22,009 bases of DNA from an uncultured Planctomycetaceae bacterium (lineage in GTDB: Bacteria; Planctomycetota; Planctomycetia; Pirellulales; UBA1268): the NCBI GenBank assembly GCA_903885855.1, contig CAISKG010000180.1:1-22009 (forward strand), read 5' to 3'. A program made the position numbers and the translations under genes. The notes beneath the pieces were generated by a model that worked only from the letters and a program-made list of their open reading frames with translations, ran no database searches and had not been told where the DNA came from. Of the stretch, positions 1 through 8,146 are shown one piece after another (position 1 is the stretch's first letter; each line of letters opens with the position of its first letter).

Positions 1-81
1 CCGGTGGCCAGCGGCGTCGCCACGAGCCCGGTGGCCAGCGGGGTCGCCACGAACCCGGTGGCGAGCGGGGTCGCCACGAGG
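1..81. repeat. Three 27-bp tandem repeats inside the Tat signal-peptide coding region
   Basis: Units at 1-27, 28-54 and 55-81 each begin CCGGTGGC and differ at only a few positions. The period is a multiple of three, so each unit adds nine residues (G-[LF]-V-A-T-P-L-A-T) to the signal peptide without breaking frame. A degenerate start of a fourth unit follows at 82. The array may extend beyond the left edge of the window. Confidence 0.85.
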
Positions 82-122
82 CCGGTGGCGGTGGCGGTGC
101 GGAGGAGGTCGCGGCGGCGCAT
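1..122 (-). CDS. N-terminus of a Tat-exported protein (partial)
   Basis: Only the first 40 or so codons lie in the window; the gene continues past base 1. The start is the ATG read at 122-120. It is preceded on the minus strand by GGAG with 7 nt spacing. The product begins MRRRDLLRTATATG: a twin-arginine motif (RRRDLL) followed by a mildly hydrophobic stretch, which fits a Tat signal peptide for a folded, probably cofactor-bearing or DUF1501/oxidoreductase-like protein, though nothing of the mature domain is visible. The hydrophobic part is made of a repeated nine-residue unit (GLVATPLAT and variants), encoded by near-identical 27-bp DNA repeats. The mature function cannot be inferred. Confidence 0.7.
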   Translation of the reverse strand, partial: MRRRDLLRTATATGLVATPLATGFVATPLATGLVATPLAT

Positions 123-126
123 GGGA

Positions 127-144
127 TCGCTCCGGGGGGAGCGA
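127..144 (-). promoter_or_regulatory. Hairpin enclosing the Shine-Dalgarno of the Tat-protein gene
   Basis: TCGCTCC (127-133), a GGGG loop, then GGAGCGA (138-144) form a perfect 7-bp stem. On the minus strand the 3' arm carries GGAG, placed 7 nt before the ATG at 122. The ribosome-binding site would be base-paired in the mRNA. The structure is read directly; any regulatory role is inference. Confidence 0.4.
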
Positions 145-390
145 CCACTCTACCCCGCCGAGGGCCGAGCCAAGCGACGGCGATCGGGGGATCGTGCGCT
201 GCTCGCCAGGCGATGCCGTCAGTGCCCGTCGGCGCCATCCAAGAGCAGCCACGGCCGACCGATCATCGAGAGCCGGTGCGTCGGAGCCGTCCGATCATGG
301 AGGACCCACGCGCGCCTCGCGTGGCCCGGCTTGGGTACCGCCGACGGCCGCCGCTCATGGCCCTCGCGAATCGCGGCGGGTACGCTCCCT

Positions 391-432
391 GGGAGATCCA
401 GCGCCCTCCGCGCGCTCGTGATCGGATCTCCC
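391..432. repeat. 9-bp perfect inverted repeat in the esterase leader
   Basis: GGGAGATCC at 391-399 and GGATCTCCC at 424-432 are exact reverse complements separated by 24 nt. The second arm ends 18 nt before the esterase ATG. It could be an operator or an mRNA leader stem-loop; neither can be chosen from sequence alone. Confidence 0.5.
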
Positions 433-450
433 CACCACCGGAATCCTCCC

Positions 451-1500
451 ATGAAGCCCCGCAGGCCGTGGCTGACGCTGGCGCTCGCCGTCGCATCCCT
501 GGCCCCGGCGGCCGCTTGGCTGGCCGCCGCCGGTGCTGCCGCGTCCGAAGATCCGCCCCCGCCCGCATGGACGAGCGGCCGGCACACTCTTTCGGTCGGC
601 GGCGTCGAGCGGTCGTTCCTGCTCGATCTGCCGGAGGTGGTCCGCCCGGGGGCGGCGCTCGTGCTGGTGTTCCACGGCTACACCGATTCGGCGGAGGGCA
701 TCCGGCGCACCGCCGGGTTCACGCCGCTGGTGGCGGAGCACGGCTTCGTGGCCGTCTATCCGCAGGGCAGCGTCGACGGCCGCGGCAACACGTTTTTCAA
801 CGTCGGCTACGCGTTCCACTCCGACGAGACGGCCGACGACCTCCGATTCGTACACGAGCTCGTCGCACGCCTCGTGGCCGACCTTCGACTCGATGCCGGC
901 GCCGTGTTCGCGACGGGGATGAGCAACGGTGGCGACATCAGCCATCTGCTCGGAGCGCAGCCCGAGCCGATCGTCCGCGCGATCGCGCCGGTTGCGGGCA
1001 CGATGATGACCTCCTGGGGGGACGACTTCACGCCCCCCGCCCCCCTTGCAGTGCTCGCGGTGCACGGCCGCGGCGACGATGTCACGCGCTGGCACGGGGA
1101 TCCGGACGACCGTGACGGCTGGGGAGCGTATCTCTCCGTCGACGACGTCCTCGCCCGGTGGGTGCGCGGCCTGGGCGCCGTCGCCCACTCGGCCGCCGCC
1201 CTTCCCGACCGGACCCCGCCGCGCGGCTCGCCGGTCCTGCTGCACTCCTGGCGCCCCCGCCCGGCGGCCACGGAGGCCGTCGAGGTATGCCTCTACGAAT
1301 TGACCGAGGGGGGCCACGACTGGCCGGCACACCTGGGTGACGCGCGACGGTCGACGGCGGCCGAGATATGGGACTTCTTCTCACGTTACAGGCATCGCGG
1401 GGTGATGCCGCCGGCGGCGGACGCGTCCCGCCCCCTCTATCCCCGCATCACCCCGCGCGACGGATCGACACCGGGCACGACGTCCGCCCATCCGCATTGA
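451..1500 (+). CDS. Secreted PHB-depolymerase-like / feruloyl-esterase-like hydrolase
   Basis: The product is 349 aa, an alpha/beta-hydrolase of the LpqC/polyhydroxybutyrate depolymerase-esterase group that cleaves ester bonds in polymers or plant-wall esters outside the cytoplasm. The start at 451 is chosen because a clear Sec-type signal peptide follows (MKPRRPWL, then an Ala/Leu-rich core, likely cleavage around residue 33). The longer open frame upstream shows no protein character. Visible catalytic features are the oxyanion-side HGYTDSA, the nucleophile elbow GMSNGG with Ser158, an acidic residue in HGRGDD (Asp209 or Asp210), and the His in GGHDWP (His289). The conserved order Ser-Asp-His is kept. 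The Pro-rich C-terminal 30 residues look like a disordered tail. The exact substrate is not determinable. The GT4 gene follows 47 bp downstream on the same strand. Confidence 0.85.
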   Translation: MKPRRPWLTLALAVASLAPAAAWLAAAGAAASEDPPPPAWTSGRHTLSVGGVERSFLLDLPEVVRPGAALVLVFHGYTDSAEGIRRTAGFTPLVAEHGFVAVYPQGSVDGRGNTFFNVGYAFHSDETADDLRFVHELVARLVADLRLDAGAVFATGMSNGGDISHLLGAQPEPIVRAIAPVAGTMMTSWGDDFTPPAPLAVLAVHGRGDDVTRWHGDPDDRDGWGAYLSVDDVLARWVRGLGAVAHSAAALPDRTPPRGSPVLLHSWRPRPAATEAVEVCLYELTEGGHDWPAHLGDARRSTAAEIWDFFSRYRHRGVMPPAADASRPLYPRITPRDGSTPGTTSAHPH

Positions 1501-1547
1501 CCCGCAGCACGCCTCGCCGGTCGAATCAGGGCCCGAGGGGAGGCGGC

Positions 1548-2759
1548 ATGAGGATCGGCATCGTCGCGAACGAGTTCTTCGACCTGTCGATCGGCAGGAT
1601 GGGGGGCTTCGGCTGGGCCGCCCGGCAAGCGACCGGTGCGCTACGGCGGTCGCATGGCCCGCGATTCGAGACGTTCTTTCTCGCCGGCGAGATCAAGGCG
1701 ACGCCGGGCCAGCCCGACCCGCTCGTGCACGACACGCCGCTGATCCTGCGCCGCGACGACGCGGCCGAGCACGCCGGCCGGGTGCGCGACCTGGGGCTCG
1801 ACCTGCTGTTGTCGATCGACTACCGGCCGCATTACGAAGCGCTGTTCCGCATGCTGCCCGAGACACCGATCGTGGTCTGGGTGCGCGATCCGCGCACACC
1901 CGAGGACGTGCGGCTGATCGGCACGGTGCGGGTGCCGAACGCCGATGCGCAGATCCCCCCGGGGCTTGTGACGCCGAATTGCACGTCGCTCGGCGGCGTC
2001 GTCGCCGACTCGGCGGTCGCCGGGCGGCCGGTGCTGTTCGCGACCACGAACCTGAGCCTCGCGGACAAGATTCCGAGCGTGTACGGGGCCGCACCGACGG
2101 ACGTGCCCCTGCTGCCGAACGTCGTCGACATCGACCCGGGCGCGGTGGAAAAAAGCGAACGCCCCAGCGTCGTTTTTCTCGGCCGGCTCGACCCCATCAA
2201 GCGCCCCTGGATCTTCGCCGAGTTGGCCCGTCGCTTTCCCGACGTCGACTTCTTCTTCCTCGGCAAGACCCACTTCCAGGGCACGGGCTGCTGGGAGCCC
2301 GGCCCGTCTCCTGGCAACCTCCACTGGCTCGGGCACGTCGACGGCGACCGCAAGCGGCAACTGCTTTCAGAAGCCTGGGCCCTGGTCAACTGCTCGATCC
2401 ACGAGTCGTTGGCCGTGAGCTTCCTCGAGGCCCTCGCCTGCGAGACGCCCCTGCTCGCCGCGGTCGATCCCGGAGGCGTGGTGTCGCGGTACGGCCTCTG
2501 CGCGGGCCGCTGGGAAGGCAGCGGCCTCGACGGCCTCCCCCGGTTCGCCGCGGCGCTGTCGCGGCTGCTGGAGGACGGAGAACTCCGTCGCCGCCTAGGC
2601 AGGGAGGGCCGGCGCTGGGTCGCCGAGACGCACAACGGCCCGCAGTTTCTCCGCGCCTTCGAGCACCTCTGCCGGAGGGCGGGATGCGCCGCCGGTCCAC
2701 CGGACGGTGGCGCCGCCACGGATTCCGGCGGGCCGGCGGAAGCCCGGCACGACGGGTGA
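1548..2759 (+). CDS. GT4-type glycosyltransferase, family 1 fold
   Basis: The product is 403 aa, a retaining GT-B glycosyltransferase that transfers a sugar from a nucleotide-sugar donor, probably in the cytoplasm at the membrane face. The ATG at 1548 is supported by GAGGGGAGGCGGC just upstream, one of the better ribosome-binding sites in the window. The N-terminal half starts MRIGIVANEFFD, a Rossmann-like first strand. The C-terminal half has the donor-site pattern VVFLGRLDPIKRP and the EX7E motif in HESLAVSFLE (Glu286 and Glu294). The last 25 residues are Gly/Ala/Pro-rich and probably disordered. The protein is shorter in the acceptor domain than many GT4 enzymes. Acceptor and donor are unknown; nearby glycan genes suggest surface polysaccharide work, which is inference. 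Confidence 0.85.
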   Translation: MRIGIVANEFFDLSIGRMGGFGWAARQATGALRRSHGPRFETFFLAGEIKATPGQPDPLVHDTPLILRRDDAAEHAGRVRDLGLDLLLSIDYRPHYEALFRMLPETPIVVWVRDPRTPEDVRLIGTVRVPNADAQIPPGLVTPNCTSLGGVVADSAVAGRPVLFATTNLSLADKIPSVYGAAPTDVPLLPNVVDIDPGAVEKSERPSVVFLGRLDPIKRPWIFAELARRFPDVDFFFLGKTHFQGTGCWEPGPSPGNLHWLGHVDGDRKRQLLSEAWALVNCSIHESLAVSFLEALACETPLLAAVDPGGVVSRYGLCAGRWEGSGLDGLPRFAAALSRLLEDGELRRRLGREGRRWVAETHNGPQFLRAFEHLCRRAGCAAGPPDGGAATDSGGPAEARHDG

Positions 2760-2774
2760 CGCGGACACCGCGTC
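2758..2774 (+). terminator. Hairpin overlapping the GT4 stop codon
   Basis: GACGCGG (2758-2764), ACA, CCGCGTC (2768-2774) form a perfect 7-bp stem that includes the last two bases of the TGA stop. No U-tract follows, so this is terminator-like only. The adjoining 2775-2902, between convergent genes, shows no other clear structure. Confidence 0.35.
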
Positions 2775-2902
2775 GGCTCCGGACGGCGGGGATCATGGCG
2801 TACCGTCGATCGGGACGCCCCGTGCGTCGTCGGTCGCGAACGTCCTGACGAAGCCGCCCCCCCGCCGCCGATCACCCCAGCGGGACCGGCCGCGCCCGAG
2901 TC

Positions 2903-5900
2903 TCAGAAAAAGCCGCCCCTGAACGCGTTGATGACCGCCTGGTTCATCTGCTCCGCGATGGTGTCGACCCTGACGATCTGCTTCTGCTCGGCCAGCCCGA
3001 TGTCGACCTCCACCTCGGCGTCGAACTCCGCGTCGAGCGCGGACCACGAGCCGTTGAGGACCGAATCGATGTCGTCCACGTTGGTGATCACCTCGATGTC
3101 CTCGCCGAAAAACACGCCGCCTTCGCCGGTTCCGGTCACTTCCTCGATGAAGCTGTCGGTGATCAGGTTCTCGTACCACGTGGACACGACGATGTCCCCC
3201 GCCTCGTTGGTGATCTCGCCGGTGACCGCGGCGCTGATCGTGGCCTCCGTGCCGGCCTCCGTCACGGCCTCGGTCGCGACTTCCGTCCCCACGTCGGCCG
3301 CCACGACCGCCACGTCGCCGATCCCACCCGTCAGGACCGCGAGCCCGACGAGGGCCAGGGCCGTGCCGAGATCCTCCTCGAGGGCCACGGCCCACGGGGG
3401 CTGCGAGTTGATCTCGGCCTGCGTTTCCAGCTTGAACTGGGCGCCTGCCGGCGTGCTGCCATTGGCGCCCGGAAGGCCGGGCACGACTGGGCAATCGAGG
3501 TAGCCGTAGTATCCCTCCCCGGCGTTCTGGATCGTCATCGTCCAACTCTGGCCGGCCTTCATCTGCGAGTTGAGCGACGGACTCAGGTTGCCGGCCCAGA
3601 GCTTGTTGTTGCCCGAGCCGTTGTTCCAGTCGGTGAGGTAGGTGCTGCAGTTCGCCCCGACGCAGTCGTCGGCCGGCTTCTGGACGAAGAAGGTCATCTG
3701 GCTCGTGCTGTCCGGGGCGATGTAGGCGATCTTCGTCTGCTGCCCCATGGGCACCGTGATCTGCTTCGTCGTGTAGGTGGCGGGCTGCGTCGGGGTCGCG
3801 ACCGACCCCTGCTGCGGCTGGTCGGCGAAATTGAAGGTCAGCGGGCCGCCGCCGGCCCCGATGTTGGACTCGTTCGCGATCGTGAGCGCCATCAGGTCGA
3901 CGCCCGTGAGGTTCGTGGTGCCGAGGATGACCGAGGTGATGCCCGTGTCGACCGCGACCGCCGGGGCCTTGGCGACGACGGCGCTCAGGATGCCGAGATT
4001 GACGTTCGTCGGCAGCGTGATGCTCGCCAGTTGCTTGCCGCGGAGGTTGTAACAGTAGGCGAAGACGTGGGCGGGCGTGGTCTCCAGGTTGCCGAGCTGG
4101 TTGACGCGCTCCGGCTCGGTCTTCAAGAGCAACTCGCCGGCGAAGGGCCGGGGCGTCGGGACCGGCGGCGTCTCGGCCGCGAAGAGGATCGGCGTCGTGC
4201 CGAGCGTGACGGCGCCGGAGGTTTCGACGAAGTACGTGCCGCCGTTGACGGTCCCGACGGCCACGGTCGTGGCCGCGTTCTGGAGGTCGGATCCGGTGTC
4301 GGCGTCCTTGGCACGGGTCCAGGCACCCGCCGAGGCGATGTAGATGCCGTTGTCGGTCGCCACCCCCACGGCCGCCCCGCCCCCGGCGGGAATCACTCCC
4401 TGGTTCTTCACGAGCACGCGATCACCGGCGACGAGGGCCACGCCGTCGATCGTCTGGAGCCCCGAGAGCGCCGCGAGTCCCTCCGTGGTCGCGACCGTCA
4501 CCGGCAGCAACGTGCGGGTCGACGAGGTCTGCGACGTCGACTGCGCGGGTCCGCTGCTGGCCCAGTCGTGGAACGACTGCGTCCACGTCTCGGTGGTCCC
4601 GTCGGTGAACGCCAGCACGATCTTCTGCGACATCTGGTTGCCGTTGACCGCCGCCCCGGCCAGGTAGAGATAGTGGGAATCGGCGGCGGCGACGCTGACG
4701 TCGATCTTCTGGCCGGTGGCCTGGACGAAGTTGAAGGGGTTTTTCTTGGAGCTGTTGCCGCTCCCCCCCACCTGCCCGGCCTCGGTGGGGATCGGTCCGA
4801 TGTTGAACTCGATGCCGTTGTAGACGATCGGATGGCCGGGAATGGGCGCGCTGGTGCCGGGGCCGGTGTAGTCGGAGTCGTAATAGTTGCCGGCGCGGTC
4901 GAAGCCCTGGTGGTTCGGCGCCTGCCACGGGGCCGTCGTGATCCCGAACGCGTTGAAACTGCCCGACAGGTCGATCGGCGTCGAGGTCACCTTCTGGGTG
5001 GACGCCGCCGGGGCCGCGGCGGGCGTACTGGCGCCCATGACGGCGGCGGGCGCCGGCGCCGTGGGATGCTCGAGGCGCACCCGCACGCTGGTCATGCCGT
5101 AGGGCACGACGTGTTCGTAGGCATAGCCGCCGTCCGCGGGGACGGCGATCCTGACTTTCTCGAACCAGGGGCCGACGGAATTGTCGCCGAGGATCTGGGC
5201 CTCCTCCACCACGATCGTGGCACCGGCGCGGATCCTCGCGTCGACCGTTCCGGCGAACCGAAGCGTCTCGCCGGCCTGGAAGTGCGCCCGCACCTGATCG
5301 GGCTGCACGCGACCGTCGACGGTTCCGGGAAACAGATTGCGGGCCAGGATCGGGTTGGCCTCGAGCTTCGCCTTCTGGGTGGCGGTCAGCTTGTTGGAAT
5401 CGGCCGAGATGACGATCGGGGTTCCGGCCGGCAAACCCTGGGCCGCTTCGGCCGCATCCGGCACGGAGCTCACCTCGAGATAGGCGAGATCCGCATGGCT
5501 TCCCCCCAGAGCGACACTCGTCCGGGAACCGTCGACTCCGGTGGGGCTCCAGGCGAGCTGCGCGCGCGCCTTCAGGCCCACGGGCAGGGCGGAGAGGCCA
5601 CTGGTGAGGTTGTAGGCGAGCCGGTTCTTGATCTGCTGCTCCACCACGGCGTCGTGCCAGCGCTTCGTGCCGGCGCCCGCCTTGGTGGCACCCCACATCT
5701 CGGCCTGCAGCACCCTCCCCCCCTCCGTCACCGACAGCTGGGTGACGCTCGCGGGCACGCTGTAGAGCCGGGTCTGGCCGTCCTCGCGGGTCACTTCGAT
5801 GGAATAACGGGTGCTCGGGCAGCCGCATCCGTCGGTCGGAGCGTCCCACTTCAGCGTCGTTCCGACGCCGGGGGTGAACGTGATCCGCGGATCCCGGATC

Positions 5901-7012
5901 CGGCCCGGCACCGCGCCGGCGGCCGGGATCGCGGCGGTCGGTCCTCCCGGGAGATCGAGCGGGACGACGTCGAACGCCGGGGCGCTGCCCACGTCACCCC
6001 GACCCGGCGTCCAGCGGACCACGTCGTCGAACGCGACCCTGCGGATCGCGGCGGGGGCTTGGAGCATCGCCGCGGTCGATGCGGGGGCCTTGGGAATCGC
6101 GACCCACGCGTTCCGGGCGGCCGACCAGCGCTCGAGCGTGCCCCGGTGCACCTGCGTCACGATGAAGCCCTGGCTCCCCTGGCCGAGCAGATGCGACGCC
6201 ATGAGTTCGACGGGCTGGCCGCTCACGGCGTCGAGCATCACCGTGCGCAGGCCGTCGACCGCCACCGCGAAGCTCGTGGCGGCGCTCTCGAGCCCGGCCC
6301 GGTTCTCGGCCACCACCGTCACGTCGTGCGCGCCGGTGGCGAGCTGCGGTGCCTTGAGCATCCACGCGCCGGTCCGGGCGTCGCTCCGCACGCGTCCGGC
6401 GGGCACGCCGTCGATCGCCACGGTCACCCACTGGCCGCGCGGCGCGGTGCCGCGGAGCATGGGGGACGCGAACGTCGTCTCCCCGTCCCCCTTCACGCCG
6501 GTGTCGGACTGCATGCCGATGGTCACCGTGGGCGCCGTCGGCGACGCGGTCTCCACCTGGATCGGCAGCGGCTTGGAGATCGGGCCCTCCTTGCCCGAGG
6601 CCGCCACCGGGCGGACGGTGACGGTGTGCCGGCCGGCGGCGAGCGCCGCCTCCGCGGGCACCGTGTAGTTCCAGGCCCCCCCCTCCACCGGCACCACCGC
6701 CGCCGACTTCCCGTCGATGAAAAGCCGCACCTCGCTCGCCTGCCCCTGCACGCGACCGGCGAGGGTCGGCGTCCGGTCGGAGGTGATGTTGTCGGTGCTC
6801 GAGAAGCCCGTGTCGCTCGACTCCACGAGATCGGGGAGGAAGGCGCGCATGCCGGCGTCGAGCATCGTCCGCGGCTCGAGGGGCTCCGCCCGGAACGTCG
6901 TCCGGGATGCCAGCCGACGGCCAGCGGACCGCCGCGAGGACGGTGCCCCCGAACGCGTCAGCCACTGACGCACCGCGATCAGGGCGGGGGAATCGAGCGT
7001 GATCCGCATCAT
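2903..7012 (-). CDS. Giant LEPR-x-LL planctomycete surface protein with Ig-like domains and a phage-tail-like insert
   Basis: The product is 1369 aa. The ATG at 7012 (a second Met follows at once) has AAGGA 8 nt upstream. A basic N-terminus leads to LEPRTML at residues 45-51, matching the LEPR-x-LL motif of very large exported planctomycete proteins. Two bacterial Ig-like repeats follow (about 60-152 and 157-253, each with an SDTG motif and a DG turn), then a fibronectin III-like segment (about 370-460, with DGCGCP). A beta-sandwich resembling carbohydrate-binding folds begins near 684 (SGSFNAFGITT, then AVNGNQ and SFHDWASSG). It resumes near 980-1010 with ASITLPTNVNLGILS and is interrupted at about 833-950 by a phage-tail-like module. 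A hydrophobic segment lies near 1212-1236, before an acidic tail. The likely role is adhesion or cell-envelope structure. Function and localisation are inferred. Confidence 0.8.
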   Translation of the reverse strand: MMRITLDSPALIAVRQWLTRSGAPSSRRSAGRRLASRTTFRAEPLEPRTMLDAGMRAFLPDLVESSDTGFSSTDNITSDRTPTLAGRVQGQASEVRLFIDGKSAAVVPVEGGAWNYTVPAEAALAAGRHTVTVRPVAASGKEGPISKPLPIQVETASPTAPTVTIGMQSDTGVKGDGETTFASPMLRGTAPRGQWVTVAIDGVPAGRVRSDARTGAWMLKAPQLATGAHDVTVVAENRAGLESAATSFAVAVDGLRTVMLDAVSGQPVELMASHLLGQGSQGFIVTQVHRGTLERWSAARNAWVAIPKAPASTAAMLQAPAAIRRVAFDDVVRWTPGRGDVGSAPAFDVVPLDLPGGPTAAIPAAGAVPGRIRDPRITFTPGVGTTLKWDAPTDGCGCPSTRYSIEVTREDGQTRLYSVPASVTQLSVTEGGRVLQAEMWGATKAGAGTKRWHDAVVEQQIKNRLAYNLTSGLSALPVGLKARAQLAWSPTGVDGSRTSVALGGSHADLAYLEVSSVPDAAEAAQGLPAGTPIVISADSNKLTATQKAKLEANPILARNLFPGTVDGRVQPDQVRAHFQAGETLRFAGTVDARIRAGATIVVEEAQILGDNSVGPWFEKVRIAVPADGGYAYEHVVPYGMTSVRVRLEHPTAPAPAAVMGASTPAAAPAASTQKVTSTPIDLSGSFNAFGITTAPWQAPNHQGFDRAGNYYDSDYTGPGTSAPIPGHPIVYNGIEFNIGPIPTEAGQVGGSGNSSKKNPFNFVQATGQKIDVSVAAADSHYLYLAGAAVNGNQMSQKIVLAFTDGTTETWTQSFHDWASSGPAQSTSQTSSTRTLLPVTVATTEGLAALSGLQTIDGVALVAGDRVLVKNQGVIPAGGGAAVGVATDNGIYIASAGAWTRAKDADTGSDLQNAATTVAVGTVNGGTYFVETSGAVTLGTTPILFAAETPPVPTPRPFAGELLLKTEPERVNQLGNLETTPAHVFAYCYNLRGKQLASITLPTNVNLGILSAVVAKAPAVAVDTGITSVILGTTNLTGVDLMALTIANESNIGAGGGPLTFNFADQPQQGSVATPTQPATYTTKQITVPMGQQTKIAYIAPDSTSQMTFFVQKPADDCVGANCSTYLTDWNNGSGNNKLWAGNLSPSLNSQMKAGQSWTMTIQNAGEGYYGYLDCPVVPGLPGANGSTPAGAQFKLETQAEINSQPPWAVALEEDLGTALALVGLAVLTGGIGDVAVVAADVGTEVATEAVTEAGTEATISAAVTGEITNEAGDIVVSTWYENLITDSFIEEVTGTGEGGVFFGEDIEVITNVDDIDSVLNGSWSALDAEFDAEVEVDIGLAEQKQIVRVDTIAEQMNQAVINAFRGGFF
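4160..4516 (-). other. Phage-tail-like module inside the surface protein
   Basis: The segment from residue 833 (RTLLPVTVATTEGLAAL) to about 950 contains LSGLQTIDGVALVAGDRVLVK, with DNGIYIASAGAWTRAKDAD further on. I recognise this pattern from tail-fibre-associated repeats of phages and related structural proteins. It sits between two halves of a beta-sandwich domain, so it reads as an in-frame domain insertion. The assignment is from memory of the motif, not from a search. Confidence 0.55.
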
Positions 7013-7252
7013 GGAAGTGGTCCTTGTGCGTCGACGTCGGGCCGGGGAATCGGAGACGGAGGCAGCCCCAGTGCCCCACGAGATTGCCCAATTGGGTAGC
7101 AGATGGTTCCGGCTCGTTCAAGGATTCGGCAGCCGGCCCTCCGGCGACCGTCCGCCCCCCCTTTCCCGAGGGGGCGACGCGCGGCGTGGCTGCCGGCGAA
7201 CGATTCCGCAAGGGCGCGCCAGCCACTGGCCGACGGCGGCCCGGTCCACGGA
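7013..7252. other. Intergenic region with a small palindrome and a C/G hairpin
   Basis: These 240 bp lie between the surface-protein start and the GT2 stop, both on the minus strand. CCCAATTGGG at 7087-7096 is a perfect palindrome in a locally AT-rich patch, about 75 bp upstream of the surface-protein ATG, and could be an operator. CGCCCCC (7153-7159) and GGGGGCG (7170-7176) can pair as a 7-bp stem downstream of the GT2 gene, but no U-tract follows. I see no clear -35/-10 pair. Confidence 0.35.
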
Positions 7253-8146
7253 TCAGGACTTCCGCCGATCGCCCACCGCCTGCGCCACGAATCCTGCGGC
7301 GTTGACGATCTGCCAGAGCGCGAGTGCCCCGGCGATCTGCACGCTCCGGCCGTACCCCAGCGGCCGCCCCAGCCGCCGCCAGACCCGACGCGGCAGCGTG
7401 CGGTGGAATCCGAGATCCTCCCGCATGGTGCCGGTGCCGCGCGCCCGCCGCTTCGCCTGGTAGAGGTGCGCGCCCCGGCCATAGCGCAGGTGCAGATCGA
7501 CGAACCCCCGCAACGACTGGCCGTGGAAATGGTCGATCAGCGCGTCCGGACGCCAGACGAGCCTCTGCCCGGCAGCCCGCCAGCGGTCGCAGAAATCCCG
7601 GTCCTCGGCGCCGGCCCGCGGAAAGGAGGTGTCGAATCCGCCCAGGCCGAGCAGCCGATCGCGGCGGCAGAGAATGTTGTTGCTCGCGAAGAAGTAGGCC
7701 CTGTCGGGATCGGCGTTGAAGTGCTCGTACACGAGATCCACGATCAACTGGCTCGTCGCGGCGAAGACCTCGTCGGGAAGACCGTTGACGGTCGCCCCGC
7801 CGACGAGCGCCCCGTCATGCTCGCGCTGCCCCGCGAGCATGCGCTCGAGCCACTCCGGCCGCGGCCGGCAGTCGTCGTCGGTGAACGCCACCAGCGGCGC
7901 GGACGCCTCGCGGGCACCGCGGTTCCTGGCCGCCGCGGGGCCGGCGTTGTGCTGCCGCACCACGCGGACCGCCAGCCGCGGCGAGAACTCCGCCACGACC
8001 GCTTCGGCCGGCGTCGGGCTTCCGTCGTCCACCACCACGACCTCGAAATCGGTCGTCGGCAACGTCTGCCGGACGAGCGCGTCGAGGCAGTTTCGCAGCG
8101 GCCGCGGACGGGCGAACGTCGGGATCACGACGCTGACGAGAGGCAT
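7253..8146 (-). CDS. GT2 family glycosyltransferase
   Basis: The product is 297 aa, an inverting GT-A glycosyltransferase that adds a sugar from a nucleotide-sugar donor to a lipid or glycan acceptor at the inner face of the membrane. I chose the ATG at 8146 because MPLVSVVIPTFARP is the canonical first beta-strand. The open frame extends to 8263, but the extra 39 residues are Arg-rich and unlike the family. A GTG four codons upstream of the chosen ATG is possible. Motifs: VVVVDDGS, FTDDDCRP (Asp90-92, the metal site) and AEDRDFCDRW (Glu181-Asp182, catalytic base region). A hydrophobic helix near the C-terminus (SVQIAGALALWQIVNAAGF) may anchor it. It is divergent from the GMC gene across 229 bp. 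Confidence 0.88.
   Translation of the reverse strand: MPLVSVVIPTFARPRPLRNCLDALVRQTLPTTDFEVVVVDDGSPTPAEAVVAEFSPRLAVRVVRQHNAGPAAARNRGAREASAPLVAFTDDDCRPRPEWLERMLAGQREHDGALVGGATVNGLPDEVFAATSQLIVDLVYEHFNADPDRAYFFASNNILCRRDRLLGLGGFDTSFPRAGAEDRDFCDRWRAAGQRLVWRPDALIDHFHGQSLRGFVDLHLRYGRGAHLYQAKRRARGTGTMREDLGFHRTLPRRVWRRLGRPLGYGRSVQIAGALALWQIVNAAGFVAQAVGDRRKS

Larger units (their letters stand above)
123..450. other. Gene-free intergenic stretch between divergent genes
   Basis: These 328 bp separate the minus-strand Tat protein from the plus-strand esterase, so promoters for both should lie here. I see the SD-enclosing hairpin near 127-144 and a 9-bp inverted repeat at 391-432. I see no convincing -35/-10 pair, no RNA gene and no coding ORF with a recognisable product. 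An open plus-strand frame does run through from base 4, but its translation upstream of 451 is low-complexity and resembles no protein I know. Confidence 0.5.

Noticed and set aside
1..81. CRISPR array or direct-repeat locus
   Set aside because: The repeats are contiguous with no spacers, keep the reading frame and encode part of a signal peptide.
4..450. Upstream extension of the esterase frame
   Set aside because: The frame is open, but its translation is low-complexity and the true signal peptide begins at 451. The first 120 bases code for the Tat protein on the other strand.
4031..7099. A 1022-codon open frame on the plus strand
   Set aside because: It is antisense to the surface protein. 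Its translation is Arg/Gly/His-rich with no domain, as expected for a shadow frame in GC-rich coding DNA, while the minus strand gives clear motifs.
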